Shown here one piece after another: positions 50,856-59,986 of a DNA stretch of 64,000 nucleotides; within the stretch, counting starts at the first letter, position 1; the number at the start of each line of letters is the position of its first letter. The stretch lies in the NCBI GenBank assembly GCA_023301725.1, contig JALZUD010000012.1, positions 24,196 through 88,195 on the forward strand. The letters are read 5' to 3'. The notes beneath the pieces were generated by a model. It saw only the letters and a program-made list of their open reading frames with translations, was not told where the DNA came from and did not search any database. Source of the stretch: Granulosicoccus sp. (lineage in GTDB: Bacteria > Pseudomonadota > Gammaproteobacteria > Granulosicoccales > Granulosicoccaceae). Position numbers and translations under genes: made by a program.

Positions 50856-50994
50856 TTTAAGACTTACGTTTGAAGCACAGTAAGGTCATCTGCGCGAATG
50901 CGGAAGACCCCAGTAACATTAACTGAAGCACACATTCCACGTCATCTCCACGCTTGAGCGAAAATGACCGTAAAAGTCCTCGAACGTGTACTAC

Positions 50995-53900
50995 CTAGCT
51001 ATCAAACTCAGAAAAATCAACTCCACGCTCTGCAGAGTAATTTCTCATCGCGCGCGAATTTAAAATAACGTGATTCAGATTGCCGGCCACTGACTTCATC
51101 AAGTTACTGGCGAGCAAGGCATCATTCTCGATAACAGCCATCAGCTCCACAGCACCGATACGTAAAAACACACTGTCTTCGGTAGCCTCAAGGTCTAATT
51201 GGCGCTGCTCATTAGTAATTATGGATAGATCACCGATAAGTCGTCCGGGCAAAACATCCGATACCAAACGTCGACCATTTTCATCAGTCGACCAATAAAG
51301 TCCCGATCGTCCTTCCGTCATTAAGTAGGCTGCATCAGGCTCGTCACCTACAGAAAAGATCTTCTGGCCAGCCGTTGCCTTGTACCACTGTGAACTAAAT
51401 GCTAACAGTCGTTGTTGACCACGCTCCAATCCTTTAAACAAATCCGTGTTGGCTATGCTGTCAATTTTTAGATCCAGATCCTGACGAGCATCCGCATCCA
51501 CTGGCGCATCGTGTGTATCCGTGCTAGCCACACGCCCACCGACAAGCTCAACATACACATCATAGTTGTCAGGATTTATTGGCTTGGTTTCAATAAATAT
51601 TGTGGTCGTGTCCGGCATTAGCTGACTTACACCCTTACGCATACCGTCGCGGCTTTCACTATCATGACTGGCCAGCGAATTTTGCAGAATAAGAATATCG
51701 GGCTTCTTGATGCTCGCTCGACTAAACGCAATTCGCTCCCTGAATACAGCAGGCAAATTTCGACCACCCGATGAAGTGGCTAGATCGTAAATAGACTCAG
51801 CTACTAGTCGTTGCAAACCACGTTCTTTAATGACAGCCACGACAATGTCCTCTACTTGCTTCTCTCGAGCACCAGCGAGTGTGGAAATACGGCCAAAGAG
51901 CACATTGCCCAGTACCGTCATGACCGGAATATACTCAGACGCATCAATGGTTCTAAATAAACCACCTAGTGCGTGCACCATTTGCTTAGAGTCTGTTTTA
52001 CGAACTGCAAGTACACGATCTTTAAATTCATCACTAAATGCGGGGCCAATTTGTTCAGCCGAAAATGCAAACGGTACGGTCAACATTAATGCGTATTCAT
52101 CGGCTGCTAAGCCCTCATCACCTAATTCACGCCAATTCTGCAAAATTTTACCCAGACTTTCGTAAAGTTCTTCCTCCATATTCAACCGTCTGAACAACGG
52201 ATGATCTGTACCGTCAGTTCCAAAGGTTGACCTTAACGTTTCAACGACTGTGACAGATATCTGCATAAGCTCTGTCGCCAGACCATTATCTTGCAGTAGC
52301 ACAGCAAAATTCTTGTTTTGTGATAGCGACAGTTGAGAAAGACTGCTGGTTGGAAAAGCGTAAAGCAGGTTGCTACCCAGTGGCGATACAGGGTTGAAGG
52401 ACTCCGGGCTGAATCGAAAGACGATGTCGTCTACCCCTTCTTGAACAAGTCGCTTTTCAATCTCAGGGCGCAAACGCACTATTGCATCCGCTAACTGCTT
52501 TTGACTGTTAGGGTCTATGTGCGAGCGTAATGCACGGCGAACCATAAAGTCGTCAATACCCATCACTTGAACTAACTCAAACCACCAATCGCGAATCTGC
52601 TCCGAAGACTGTAAACCCGCAACGGAAGGGTCTACCCAGTCAACGTCAAACGGATCCATACTGTTGCCGCAGAGTCTGGCCTGATCAATAAATTTTTTGT
52701 GCTCCGCAGCGTCATCGGCAGTTATCGACTCCAGATCTGGTCTATTTTTAAATGGCAGTAGTAAGTTGTCGCCCAATGTACCTTGTAATATGTGGGGGCT
52801 GGAATGGGCATAACCGATATTATTCGTCAGGGTTTCTTGATGAACGGTGTTGAGGTCCTTACCCGCGATGGTGATCTCTCCTCTCTGCGGTATCACCTCT
52901 CTAGTCAGAAGATCTGCTAAAGCTTGTGCAGAGGTCTCATTACCTACTTTTATCCCAATGGTTGCACCTTGAGGGAATGTGAGATTAATGTCTTCTAATA
53001 TGACTCTTCCCTCTTCATCACTCACTGTCACATCGCCTATTTCGATATCACCTTTCAGGCCAGATTTATCTTTTGGCGTACCTTCAAACAGATGATCTGC
53101 CACGAGGGTGTCTGGCGTAAAGCGCTCCATGACGGTATCCCACCGAACAGCTACATCTTGAGTTGCATTGTAATACGTCAGTAAATCTTTCCAAGGGGAG
53201 GACATATCTTTGAAGGCAGCAAGGGCAGCTACTAGAGCACCAACTGTTATATGCCCCTCAATGGCCAAGTACCCACCGACGAGATAGAAAAAAAATGGCG
53301 TTAGCTGATTGATGAAATTATTCAGAAATTTCATGAAATATTTTTTCTGATAAATTTCAAATCGAATGTTGTACAACGAACCCAATCGATCAGAGAACAG
53401 TGACATTCGGTAACGCAAGCCACCGTTAGTGCGAATGTCGCTGACACCCGCCGCACTTTCACCAATATCGGCAGCTAATTTGCGAACCTCTACGATCCGC
53501 CCTTTGTTCAAAAGATTAATCTGGCGCTGTAACTTGGGAATGATCCAGGCCTGCAAGGGTATGAGAGCTATGGCTGCGAGTCCAAACAAGAAACTCTGGG
53601 CAAAAAGAAATACCAAAATAGTCATCATTTGGCCCGCCTGAAAAACGGGCTGCGATATCAGATCGCCCATAATTCCACCGAGCGGCTCGGCCTCAGATGT
53701 CACCATAGACACAAGCTCGCCTTGGCTGGTTGCGCGAAAGTATGGCTTAGGGAATCTCAATAGTCGTGTCAGCAACTGAAAACGGAAACGGCGCAGCATT
53801 CTCTCGGCCAAAACCCCCTTCATGGTGTTCAAGCGCATTTTGAGCAGGCCGTTTACAAACACACCCAAAAGAAACAAACAGCAAAGAAGAAACAAGAACT

Positions 53901-54090
53901 GGATTTGAGTCAAAGAAAATCCCAATACGACAGTTGGCCCTCCAGTGCCTCCTATTGCGTCGTTGATTATTCGCTTAGGTAGCTCGAGTGACACATAGAG
54001 TATCGGAAAGGTAATGAGAGTCATTAGCAATAAGCCAAGTTGTTCTTTGTAGGAATATTTCCAGATAAATTTGAAAATGCTCTTTTCCAT
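50995..54090 (-). CDS. ABC exporter-like protein with degenerate nucleotide-binding domain, insertion, and C-terminal cyclic-nucleotide-binding-like domain
   Basis: N-terminal ABC transmembrane domain (RRFRFQLLTRLLRFPKPYFRATSQGELVSMVTSEAEPLGG); Walker A replaced by GIKVGNETSAQ, Walker B by PDILILQNSLASHD; C-terminal GQKIFSVGDEPDAAYLMTEGRSGLYW...GRLIGDLSIITNEQRQLDLEATEDS. Confidence 0.8.
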   Translation of the reverse strand: MEKSIFKFIWKYSYKEQLGLLLMTLITFPILYVSLELPKRIINDAIGGTGGPTVVLGFSLTQIQFLFLLCCLFLLGVFVNGLLKMRLNTMKGVLAERMLRRFRFQLLTRLLRFPKPYFRATSQGELVSMVTSEAEPLGGIMGDLISQPVFQAGQMMTILVFLFAQSFLFGLAAIALIPLQAWIIPKLQRQINLLNKGRIVEVRKLAADIGESAAGVSDIRTNGGLRYRMSLFSDRLGSLYNIRFEIYQKKYFMKFLNNFINQLTPFFFYLVGGYLAIEGHITVGALVAALAAFKDMSSPWKDLLTYYNATQDVAVRWDTVMERFTPDTLVADHLFEGTPKDKSGLKGDIEIGDVTVSDEEGRVILEDINLTFPQGATIGIKVGNETSAQALADLLTREVIPQRGEITIAGKDLNTVHQETLTNNIGYAHSSPHILQGTLGDNLLLPFKNRPDLESITADDAAEHKKFIDQARLCGNSMDPFDVDWVDPSVAGLQSSEQIRDWWFELVQVMGIDDFMVRRALRSHIDPNSQKQLADAIVRLRPEIEKRLVQEGVDDIVFRFSPESFNPVSPLGSNLLYAFPTSSLSQLSLSQNKNFAVLLQDNGLATELMQISVTVVETLRSTFGTDGTDHPLFRRLNMEEELYESLGKILQNWRELGDEGLAADEYALMLTVPFAFSAEQIGPAFSDEFKDRVLAVRKTDSKQMVHALGGLFRTIDASEYIPVMTVLGNVLFGRISTLAGAREKQVEDIVVAVIKERGLQRLVAESIYDLATSSGGRNLPAVFRERIAFSRASIKKPDILILQNSLASHDSESRDGMRKGVSQLMPDTTTIFIETKPINPDNYDVYVELVGGRVASTDTHDAPVDADARQDLDLKIDSIANTDLFKGLERGQQRLLAFSSQWYKATAGQKIFSVGDEPDAAYLMTEGRSGLYWSTDENGRRLVSDVLPGRLIGDLSIITNEQRQLDLEATEDSVFLRIGAVELMAVIENDALLASNLMKSVAGNLNHVILNSRAMRNYSAERGVDFSEFDS

Positions 54091-54660
54091 ACAGATTCTC
54101 TAAGTTGGCCGACGTTATAAGGAATTGATACTACCGATTGTCAGTGTTGCAGAGTGTGCCACTACACGAGGTGCTTTACCAGTCAGACCCACATTAAACC
54201 GGTTTTGTGTGTCCTAAAAAATAAAGGCACGGCGCGTGTCCACAAGCCAGCAGATAGGGCGCTATATTCGAGCACTTTCGATTTGGTATTGGCTGCGTCA
54301 ACAGGCTTGTGCCTCCACTAGTGACACAGCGAAAGAATCGCAAGATTGCATTAAGGTGACAATTATGGACCGTCCATAAGTCTCAATGAGATTTGTAGAA
54401 AATCGATCATGCGCGACAGCTCATAGTAGATGTGCATTGCTTTCATGAAATAGCGATTACTGCAACTCAGGTTTATTCAGCTTTTATTAAATGCTGTATT
54501 TGATCATTGCTTTTTCCATCCGCACAATCAAAAACCGAACAAAAATAAATTATGAGAACTGCCTAACACTCTATCTAAAAAGAATTGTTAAACACACAAA
54601 ATGAAGGAATTTTGCAGACAACTCTAAACTAAATTAACGTAGCATCGCCTCGGCAAGAAG

Positions 54661-54713
54661 TTACCTCAAGGATTGGTTTTTTTGCTTATTTTACATAAAC
54701 TTACCTCTAGGAT
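54661..54713. repeat. Direct repeat TTACCTCWAGGAT, two copies 40 bp apart, upstream of discoidin gene
   Basis: 54661-54673 TTACCTCAAGGAT and 54701-54713 TTACCTCTAGGAT. Confidence 0.8.
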
Positions 54714-54721
54714 ACTACTAC

Positions 54722-55537
54722 ATGTTTTTAAAAAAAATACCACCCCTATTTTTACTAGGTTTGTTTTCAGTATCGTCGTTTGCACAATGGAACCCTAGCC
54801 CAGGCTGGCAAGATAGTTACGGAGTCGATGGACAGTGTTATTGTAATTCAACAGGGTCCAATGCCTATGACCATAACCTCGATCAAAAAACAGCTAATAC
54901 GCCTGAAGGCGTAAAGAGCGTTCCACAAATTTGTGCAGACATTAAAAGTGCACTGGGTTCTGGATCTACCAGCGGTCGTATTCCTTATAACGATATCCAA
55001 TGTGGTCACGGACCAGCCAATGATGCTCCCGATGAAGCTGGCTGCCCTGGTCGTGTTGATATTGGTTCTGCAGGTTGCGATGTCAAAGGCCCTACATGGA
55101 ACTTGGAAAAAGTTTACGGTGACAATAACGACAACACCAATAGTGTTGCTCTGGATCGTAGCGACTGGGTCATCTACGCGTCTCGTAGAGCCCCAATCAC
55201 CTACAGAACGGTAGATGGCAGAACGTCAAGTCGCTGGAGCACTCGAGAGAGTCAAAGAGACGGCCAGTGGTTTGAAATAGATCTTGGCGAAAAAGTTAGA
55301 TTTAACAAGATCGTGCTCGACACATCAAGTAACCCTAACGACTACCCACGAGGCTACAAAGTTAAAGTATCCAACACGGGTGATTACTACCGAACAGCTG
55401 CGACTGGCTCAGGTAATGGTGCGATAACTACCATCGATTTCGATGAAGAGAACGCACGGTTTATCTGGATCAAACAAACAGGTAGCACCAGCAGCTGGTG
55501 GTCAATTGGTGAAGTGAACGTCTACGTTGATCAATAA
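54722..55537 (+). CDS. Secreted protein with C-terminal discoidin (F5/8 type C)-like domain
   Basis: Signal peptide FLLGLFSVSSFAQ; SSRWSTRESQRDGQWFEIDLGEKVRFNKIVLDTSSNPNDYPRGYKVKVSNTG...ARFIWIKQTGSTSSWWSIGEVNVY. Confidence 0.82.
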   Translation: MFLKKIPPLFLLGLFSVSSFAQWNPSPGWQDSYGVDGQCYCNSTGSNAYDHNLDQKTANTPEGVKSVPQICADIKSALGSGSTSGRIPYNDIQCGHGPANDAPDEAGCPGRVDIGSAGCDVKGPTWNLEKVYGDNNDNTNSVALDRSDWVIYASRRAPITYRTVDGRTSSRWSTRESQRDGQWFEIDLGEKVRFNKIVLDTSSNPNDYPRGYKVKVSNTGDYYRTAATGSGNGAITTIDFDEENARFIWIKQTGSTSSWWSIGEVNVYVDQ

Positions 55538-55559
55538 TCTATTGCTTTAAATGTTGTTC

Positions 55560-55586
55560 TGCGAGGCCTCAAGTTTTGGCCTCGCA
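55560..55586 (+). terminator. Hairpin downstream of discoidin gene
   Basis: TGCGAGGCC TCAAGTTTT GGCCTCGCA. Confidence 0.65.
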
Positions 55587-55707
55587 ATTTCGAGGGCCAC
55601 ATGCACCATCTATTGATACTTACCCTTAAAAATTCAAATACGAGGTAGTCTACATCCCAGAAAATGTGCCAACCTTTGCGCTAGCACAGACACCTTGAGC
55701 ACTGAAT

Positions 55708-56889
55708 GTGAATTCCAGCTTTTTCAAGAATATTCCCGAAATCACACAATTTGCCAGTGTAATTGACAAAGACAATTTCATAGCAGCGCCCGAAGGCTGG
55801 ATTATCGTCATAGCCGACATTCGTAATTCCACTAGGGCCGTGGATAACGGTAAATATAAAGACGTCAATATGATTGGCGGTGCTGTGATCTGTGCCGTTA
55901 AAAATGCGACTGAAAATCACGACTGGCCATTCGTATTCGGTGGCGATGGAGCCACCTTACTGATAGAACCAAGCGCCAGGCCTCGCGTTGAAGCGGCACT
56001 GGTGAGAACTCGAACAATGGCTCAGGACGAGTTTGGACTCGAATTGCTTATTGGCTTTGTACCCGTAAAGGATATGTTAGCGCGTAATACCGAAGTTTTA
56101 GTGGCACGTTATGAAGTTTCGCCCGGGAACTCGTTGGCGCAATTTGGTGGCGGTGGCGTGGAATTGGCCGAAAAAATCATAAAGTCAAAAACTGAAACAA
56201 GCTCGTACGTTGTGTCAGATTATGCTCTAGATGGCTTGCCAGACTTAACCGGTTTATCTTGCCGATGGGAGCCTTTGAAGACGCAGAAAGGAAAAATTGT
56301 CTGCATACTGGTCAAAGCCCAAGCGACTGACTTTCAACATATTCAGTCAATTTTTTCTGACTTTTTAGCAAAGCTTGCCATAGCACTTGGCACGGGACTC
56401 GATCAGGCAAGCCCTGTCACAAAGCAATCCATGCACTTTACATGGCCACCCAAGGGTCTGATTGCAGAGGCAAAGATGACCCGTGGCGACCGATCATTCT
56501 GGAGCCGTCTGATCGAGCTCTACGTTAAGAGTTTCATCCAATTTATTCTTGAGCGTTTCGATTTAGACGCAGCTGGCTATAACGCTCCAATCTACAGAGA
56601 AGAACTACGCAACAGCAGTGACTACTGTAAATTCGATGAAGTGCTTAAAATGGTGCTTGATTGCACTGAAGAGCAAGCACAAAATATTGAGAGCCTTTTA
56701 CAAACGATGCACGCAGATGGTGTTATAGATTTCGGTTTTTTTGCCACAGAGCAAGCGCTAATGACCTGCCTATTGTTTGACTTGGAAGCCAGTCAACACG
56801 TCCATTTTGTCGATGGGGACAATGGTGGCCTGTATTACGCATCCAGAGATTTGAAACAGCATCTGGCATCCTCTGATACCAATCAATGA
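55708..56889 (+). CDS. DUF3095-like protein with nucleotide-cyclase-like motifs
   Basis: GWIIVIADIRNSTRAVDNGKYKDVNMIGGAVICAVKN...FVFGGDGATLLIEP; resembles DUF3095. Confidence 0.72.
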   Translation: MNSSFFKNIPEITQFASVIDKDNFIAAPEGWIIVIADIRNSTRAVDNGKYKDVNMIGGAVICAVKNATENHDWPFVFGGDGATLLIEPSARPRVEAALVRTRTMAQDEFGLELLIGFVPVKDMLARNTEVLVARYEVSPGNSLAQFGGGGVELAEKIIKSKTETSSYVVSDYALDGLPDLTGLSCRWEPLKTQKGKIVCILVKAQATDFQHIQSIFSDFLAKLAIALGTGLDQASPVTKQSMHFTWPPKGLIAEAKMTRGDRSFWSRLIELYVKSFIQFILERFDLDAAGYNAPIYREELRNSSDYCKFDEVLKMVLDCTEEQAQNIESLLQTMHADGVIDFGFFATEQALMTCLLFDLEASQHVHFVDGDNGGLYYASRDLKQHLASSDTNQ

Positions 56890-57434
56890 ACGCGAATGGC
56901 AACGAACCACCAGCCGCCGCCGTGGAGCAGTAAACTCTGAAGCCCGACATCCAGATTCAACGCAAAGCCAGCTTCAGCCGTTGCAACAACTATCGTTATT
57001 GGCTATCACGCACATTTAATACCGGTTCAGGGCATTGTGTTTTCATCGGTCTTAACCCCAGCATCGCTGATGCCGCTCATGACGATCCCACTATTCGCCG
57101 ATGTATGGGCTTCGCTATGGACTGGGGCTACGGTCAATTAACCGTCGTTAACTTATTTGCTTTTCGAACCCCTCACCCCACAGTGCTTAAAAAAGTCGCA
57201 AACCCCGAAGGTGAAAGAAATCGTCGCGCATTAAGGGAGGCGTGCAACAGTGCGGACTGCATTGTCGCCGCTTGGGGTGCTGATGGTGTCCTGATGAATC
57301 AGGCCGCACGCTTAGCCCAGTTGTGGGCAAGACACCCCATGTACTGCTTCGGTGAAACAGCCAACAAACAACCCTTACATCCACTGTATCAGCCCAAGAA
57401 GGCTGTACTTAAATCCTATCACCCGCCTGTTTGA
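56886..57434 (+). pseudogene. DUF1643-like protein, reading frame interrupted by in-frame TAA (codon 16) or using a non-AUG start
   Basis: From ATG 56886: MNANGNEPPAAAVEQ*TLKPDIQIQRKASFSRCNNYRYWLSRTFNTGSGHCVFIGLNPSIADAAHDDPTIRRCMGFAMDWGYGQLTVVNLFAFR...; LNPSxADxxxDDPTIRRC is the DUF1643 signature and lies upstream of ATG 57105. Confidence 0.6.
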
Positions 57435-57485
57435 ACAACTGAAACTCGACTAACCAGTCAATAAAGAAGTATACTCTCGCGGTGG

Positions 57486-57562
57486 GCGCCCGTAGCTCAG
57501 CTGGATAGAGTACCTGGCTTCGAACCAGGTGGTCGGAGGTTCGAACCCTTCCGGGCGCGCCA
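57486..57562 (+). tRNA. tRNA-Arg (anticodon TCG), encoded CCA
   Basis: Acceptor GCGCCCG/CGGGCGC, D-arm GCTCAGCTGGATAGAGT, anticodon stem CCTGG-CTTCGAA-CCAGG, T-arm GGAGGTTCGAACCCTTC, CCA end. Confidence 0.96.
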
Positions 57563-57984
57563 ATTTTTACCAATTTGCGGCACAACACCGTAGGTGTCAG
57601 CATCCATTCCGATCCATCAATGCCGCGTCCAATGTAAACGACGGGCAAGCGCCACTTCCGCTAAACAGCGGAAAATTCCACGTTCGCAGCACGTAACTGC
57701 TCTTGTGACCTGCACCGACCTAACTCCTGCACAGCGGCGAACACCGCAATCAGCTGTAGCGACGGCATCGGCAACTTGATATCTTACTGAACGTCACCAA
57801 AATTCGACCGTCGTTCATACAATAAAGTGGTCCCAGCGTACAAGCTCTCAGAGCTCAGTTAAAGCTGAGGTAAGTTTTTGCGTAGGTAACTGGCGCTATG
57901 TAAAAGCCAGCCCAAACGCCCATCAGTTACTACACCGTCATTTGTTTCCCAGCAGTATCTAAATACACCCATGGAGATCGTTAT

Positions 57985-58602
57985 ATGAATTCGTTTGGTA
58001 AAATTTCTAGCTCGTTCGTTTCAAGCACCATCCTTGCGGCAGCATTAGTTTCTGGCGGAGCATCTGCAGCAGATCTTGGAGACGTGCCCTCTGGTGCTTA
58101 CAAGCTGGACCCAACCCACGCCTACATCAATTTTCAGTACAACCACTTAGGCCTGTCAAACCCGACATTAAGCTTCGATGATTTTACTGTCGACCTGAAT
58201 CTTGACAACGCCGACCCTACTCAGTCATCAATCAACGTAACAATCGATCCAAACAGCATCGTGTCTGGCTCGGAGATCTGGAAAGACCATCTGGTTGGGG
58301 AAAAATGGTTTGATACTGCGAATAATCCGGAAATCACATTTCAGTCAACATCAATTGAAGGTGCTGGCGACGGAGCTTACAAAGCCACCGGTGACTTAAC
58401 CATCAAGGGTATCACCAAGCCTGTAGACCTCAACATTTCTATCAACGGCGCAATGAACCACCCAATGAGCGGTGAGCCAGTCATTGGGCTTGACGCGTCA
58501 GGCACTGTATTGCGATCTGATTTTGGTATGGGCGGCATACCCCCGGTGAGTGATGAAATCGCTCTGACCATTTCAGTTGAAATGAATAAGGTTGCAGAGT
58601 AA
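57985..58602 (+). CDS. YceI family periplasmic protein
   Basis: Signal peptide; YKLDPTHAYINFQYNHLGLSNPTLSFDDFTVDLNLD, DHLVGEKWFDTANNPEITFQST, TIKGITKPVDL. Confidence 0.92.
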   Translation: MNSFGKISSSFVSSTILAAALVSGGASAADLGDVPSGAYKLDPTHAYINFQYNHLGLSNPTLSFDDFTVDLNLDNADPTQSSINVTIDPNSIVSGSEIWKDHLVGEKWFDTANNPEITFQSTSIEGAGDGAYKATGDLTIKGITKPVDLNISINGAMNHPMSGEPVIGLDASGTVLRSDFGMGGIPPVSDEIALTISVEMNKVAE

Positions 58603-58619
58603 ATAAACCATCTAAAACC

Positions 58620-58660
58620 GCCTTGGCGCCGCACACTCAGCAGTGATGCGGCGCCAAGGC
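58620..58660 (+). terminator. Long stem-loop downstream of yceI
   Basis: GCCTTGGCGCCGCA ... TGCGGCGCCAAGGC perfect 14-bp stem, loop extendable by CACT/AGTG. Confidence 0.65.
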
Positions 58661-58693
58661 CGATCAGTTAAACGTAGTGAGCAACATCAGCCA

Positions 58694-59878
58694 ATGACAT
58701 CTGCTGCTAATTCGTCTGCGAAGGCCTCCACGGAACAGCGCTATGGCCATGTTGCCGTAATTTTTCACTGGCTCATTGCTTTATTTATCATCGGTTTGCT
58801 GATCATCGGCAAATTCATGACCAGTCTTGACGAGAACTCCCCTGTGCGTTTTGTGCTCACACAGTGGCACAAGAGTTTTGGCCTTACGGTTCTGGCCTTG
58901 TCTGTACTGAGAATCATCTGGCGATTAACGCATCGCCCTCCCGCTGAGCCAAGCTCGATTGCGCTATGGCAACAACGAAGCGCATCCGTTGCACACTGGC
59001 TGCTTTACGCGTTGATGTTCGCGATGCCCATTACTGGCTGGATCATGGTGTCCGCCTCACCTTTGAACATCGATACCGTGCTGTTTGATGTCATCACGAT
59101 CCCGCACCTGCCGCCATTCACTGAGTTGGCTAATAGAGAGGCCATAGCTGCTGCATTCCACGAATACCACGAACTCGCCTCACACGCTCTGATCGTGCTC
59201 CTGCTAGTTCATTCAGGAGCGGCACTCAAACATCACTTTATCGACAAAGACACCACCTTGTTGCGTATGTCGCCCGATACAGCGTCACACTCGTTCAAAC
59301 GCCACATTGTAGGGCTGGTTGTCATTATTCTTGGCGTCGCTGGAGGACTATTCTTTTACAACAACATAGATCGCCATTCAGCACTGCTCGCTGCTGGTGA
59401 AAGCGAAGTCAGTTTCATAGCCCTTGTGAGCGGCTCCGAAACACCAGGAATTTTTATAGACAGCGTCGTCACTGCCACAATCGACACAGACACCCCGTCC
59501 AACAGCACCATCGTGGCCGTTGTTAAGACCGGCACGCTGACAAGCGACAACGCTCAGGTTGAAGGTTCTCTGCCAGACACCGATTGGTTTGATTCGGAAG
59601 GCTTCCCTGAGGCGCGTTTCGAATCTACCGATATCAGCGCAAATGATGATGGCACTCTAGCGGTGGTTGGCAGCCTCACCATCAAAGAGACCACAACGCA
59701 AGTTAGTTTCCCCATGAGCTTATCTGATGAGGAAGGCGTGCAAGTGGCACGCGGCGAGTTCGTCATAGATCGCAAGGAATACAATATTGGCATGCAAAGT
59801 CAGAGTGGTGACGGCACAGTTGGCTTTGATGTAACCGTCAAATTCCGTTTTGACATCGGTGTCGATTCTGCTAACTGA
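58694..59878 (+). CDS. Cytochrome b561 - YceI fusion protein
   Basis: RYGHVAVIFHWLIALFIIGLLIIGKFM...QWHKSFGLTVLALSVLRIIWRLTHRPP (b561 heme His) followed by DWFDSEGFPEARFESTDI...TIKETTTQVSFP (YceI). Confidence 0.9.
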   Translation: MTSAANSSAKASTEQRYGHVAVIFHWLIALFIIGLLIIGKFMTSLDENSPVRFVLTQWHKSFGLTVLALSVLRIIWRLTHRPPAEPSSIALWQQRSASVAHWLLYALMFAMPITGWIMVSASPLNIDTVLFDVITIPHLPPFTELANREAIAAAFHEYHELASHALIVLLLVHSGAALKHHFIDKDTTLLRMSPDTASHSFKRHIVGLVVIILGVAGGLFFYNNIDRHSALLAAGESEVSFIALVSGSETPGIFIDSVVTATIDTDTPSNSTIVAVVKTGTLTSDNAQVEGSLPDTDWFDSEGFPEARFESTDISANDDGTLAVVGSLTIKETTTQVSFPMSLSDEEGVQVARGEFVIDRKEYNIGMQSQSGDGTVGFDVTVKFRFDIGVDSAN

Positions 59879-59986
59879 CGTTCATATCTAACCCTCAGGC
59901 ACAAGTGCCTAGACTCTGTGACCCAAGACTCATCCGGCTCGAGCGCGTAGAATCGAAGTAATCTTGTGTCTTGAGGAGTCAGAGTC

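Noticed and set aside
57409-57648. Minus-strand ORF ...GAPGRVRTSDHLVRSQVLYPAELRAPTARV
   Set aside because: Antisense translation of the tRNA-Arg gene; a familiar spurious annotation.
57594-57779. 61-aa ORF after tRNA-Arg
   Set aside because: No coding signal; intergenic.
57486-57985. tRNA-Arg as integration site of a genomic island
   Set aside because: No integrase and no attL/attR-like duplication of the tRNA 3' end found within the window; flanking genes look like ordinary chromosome.
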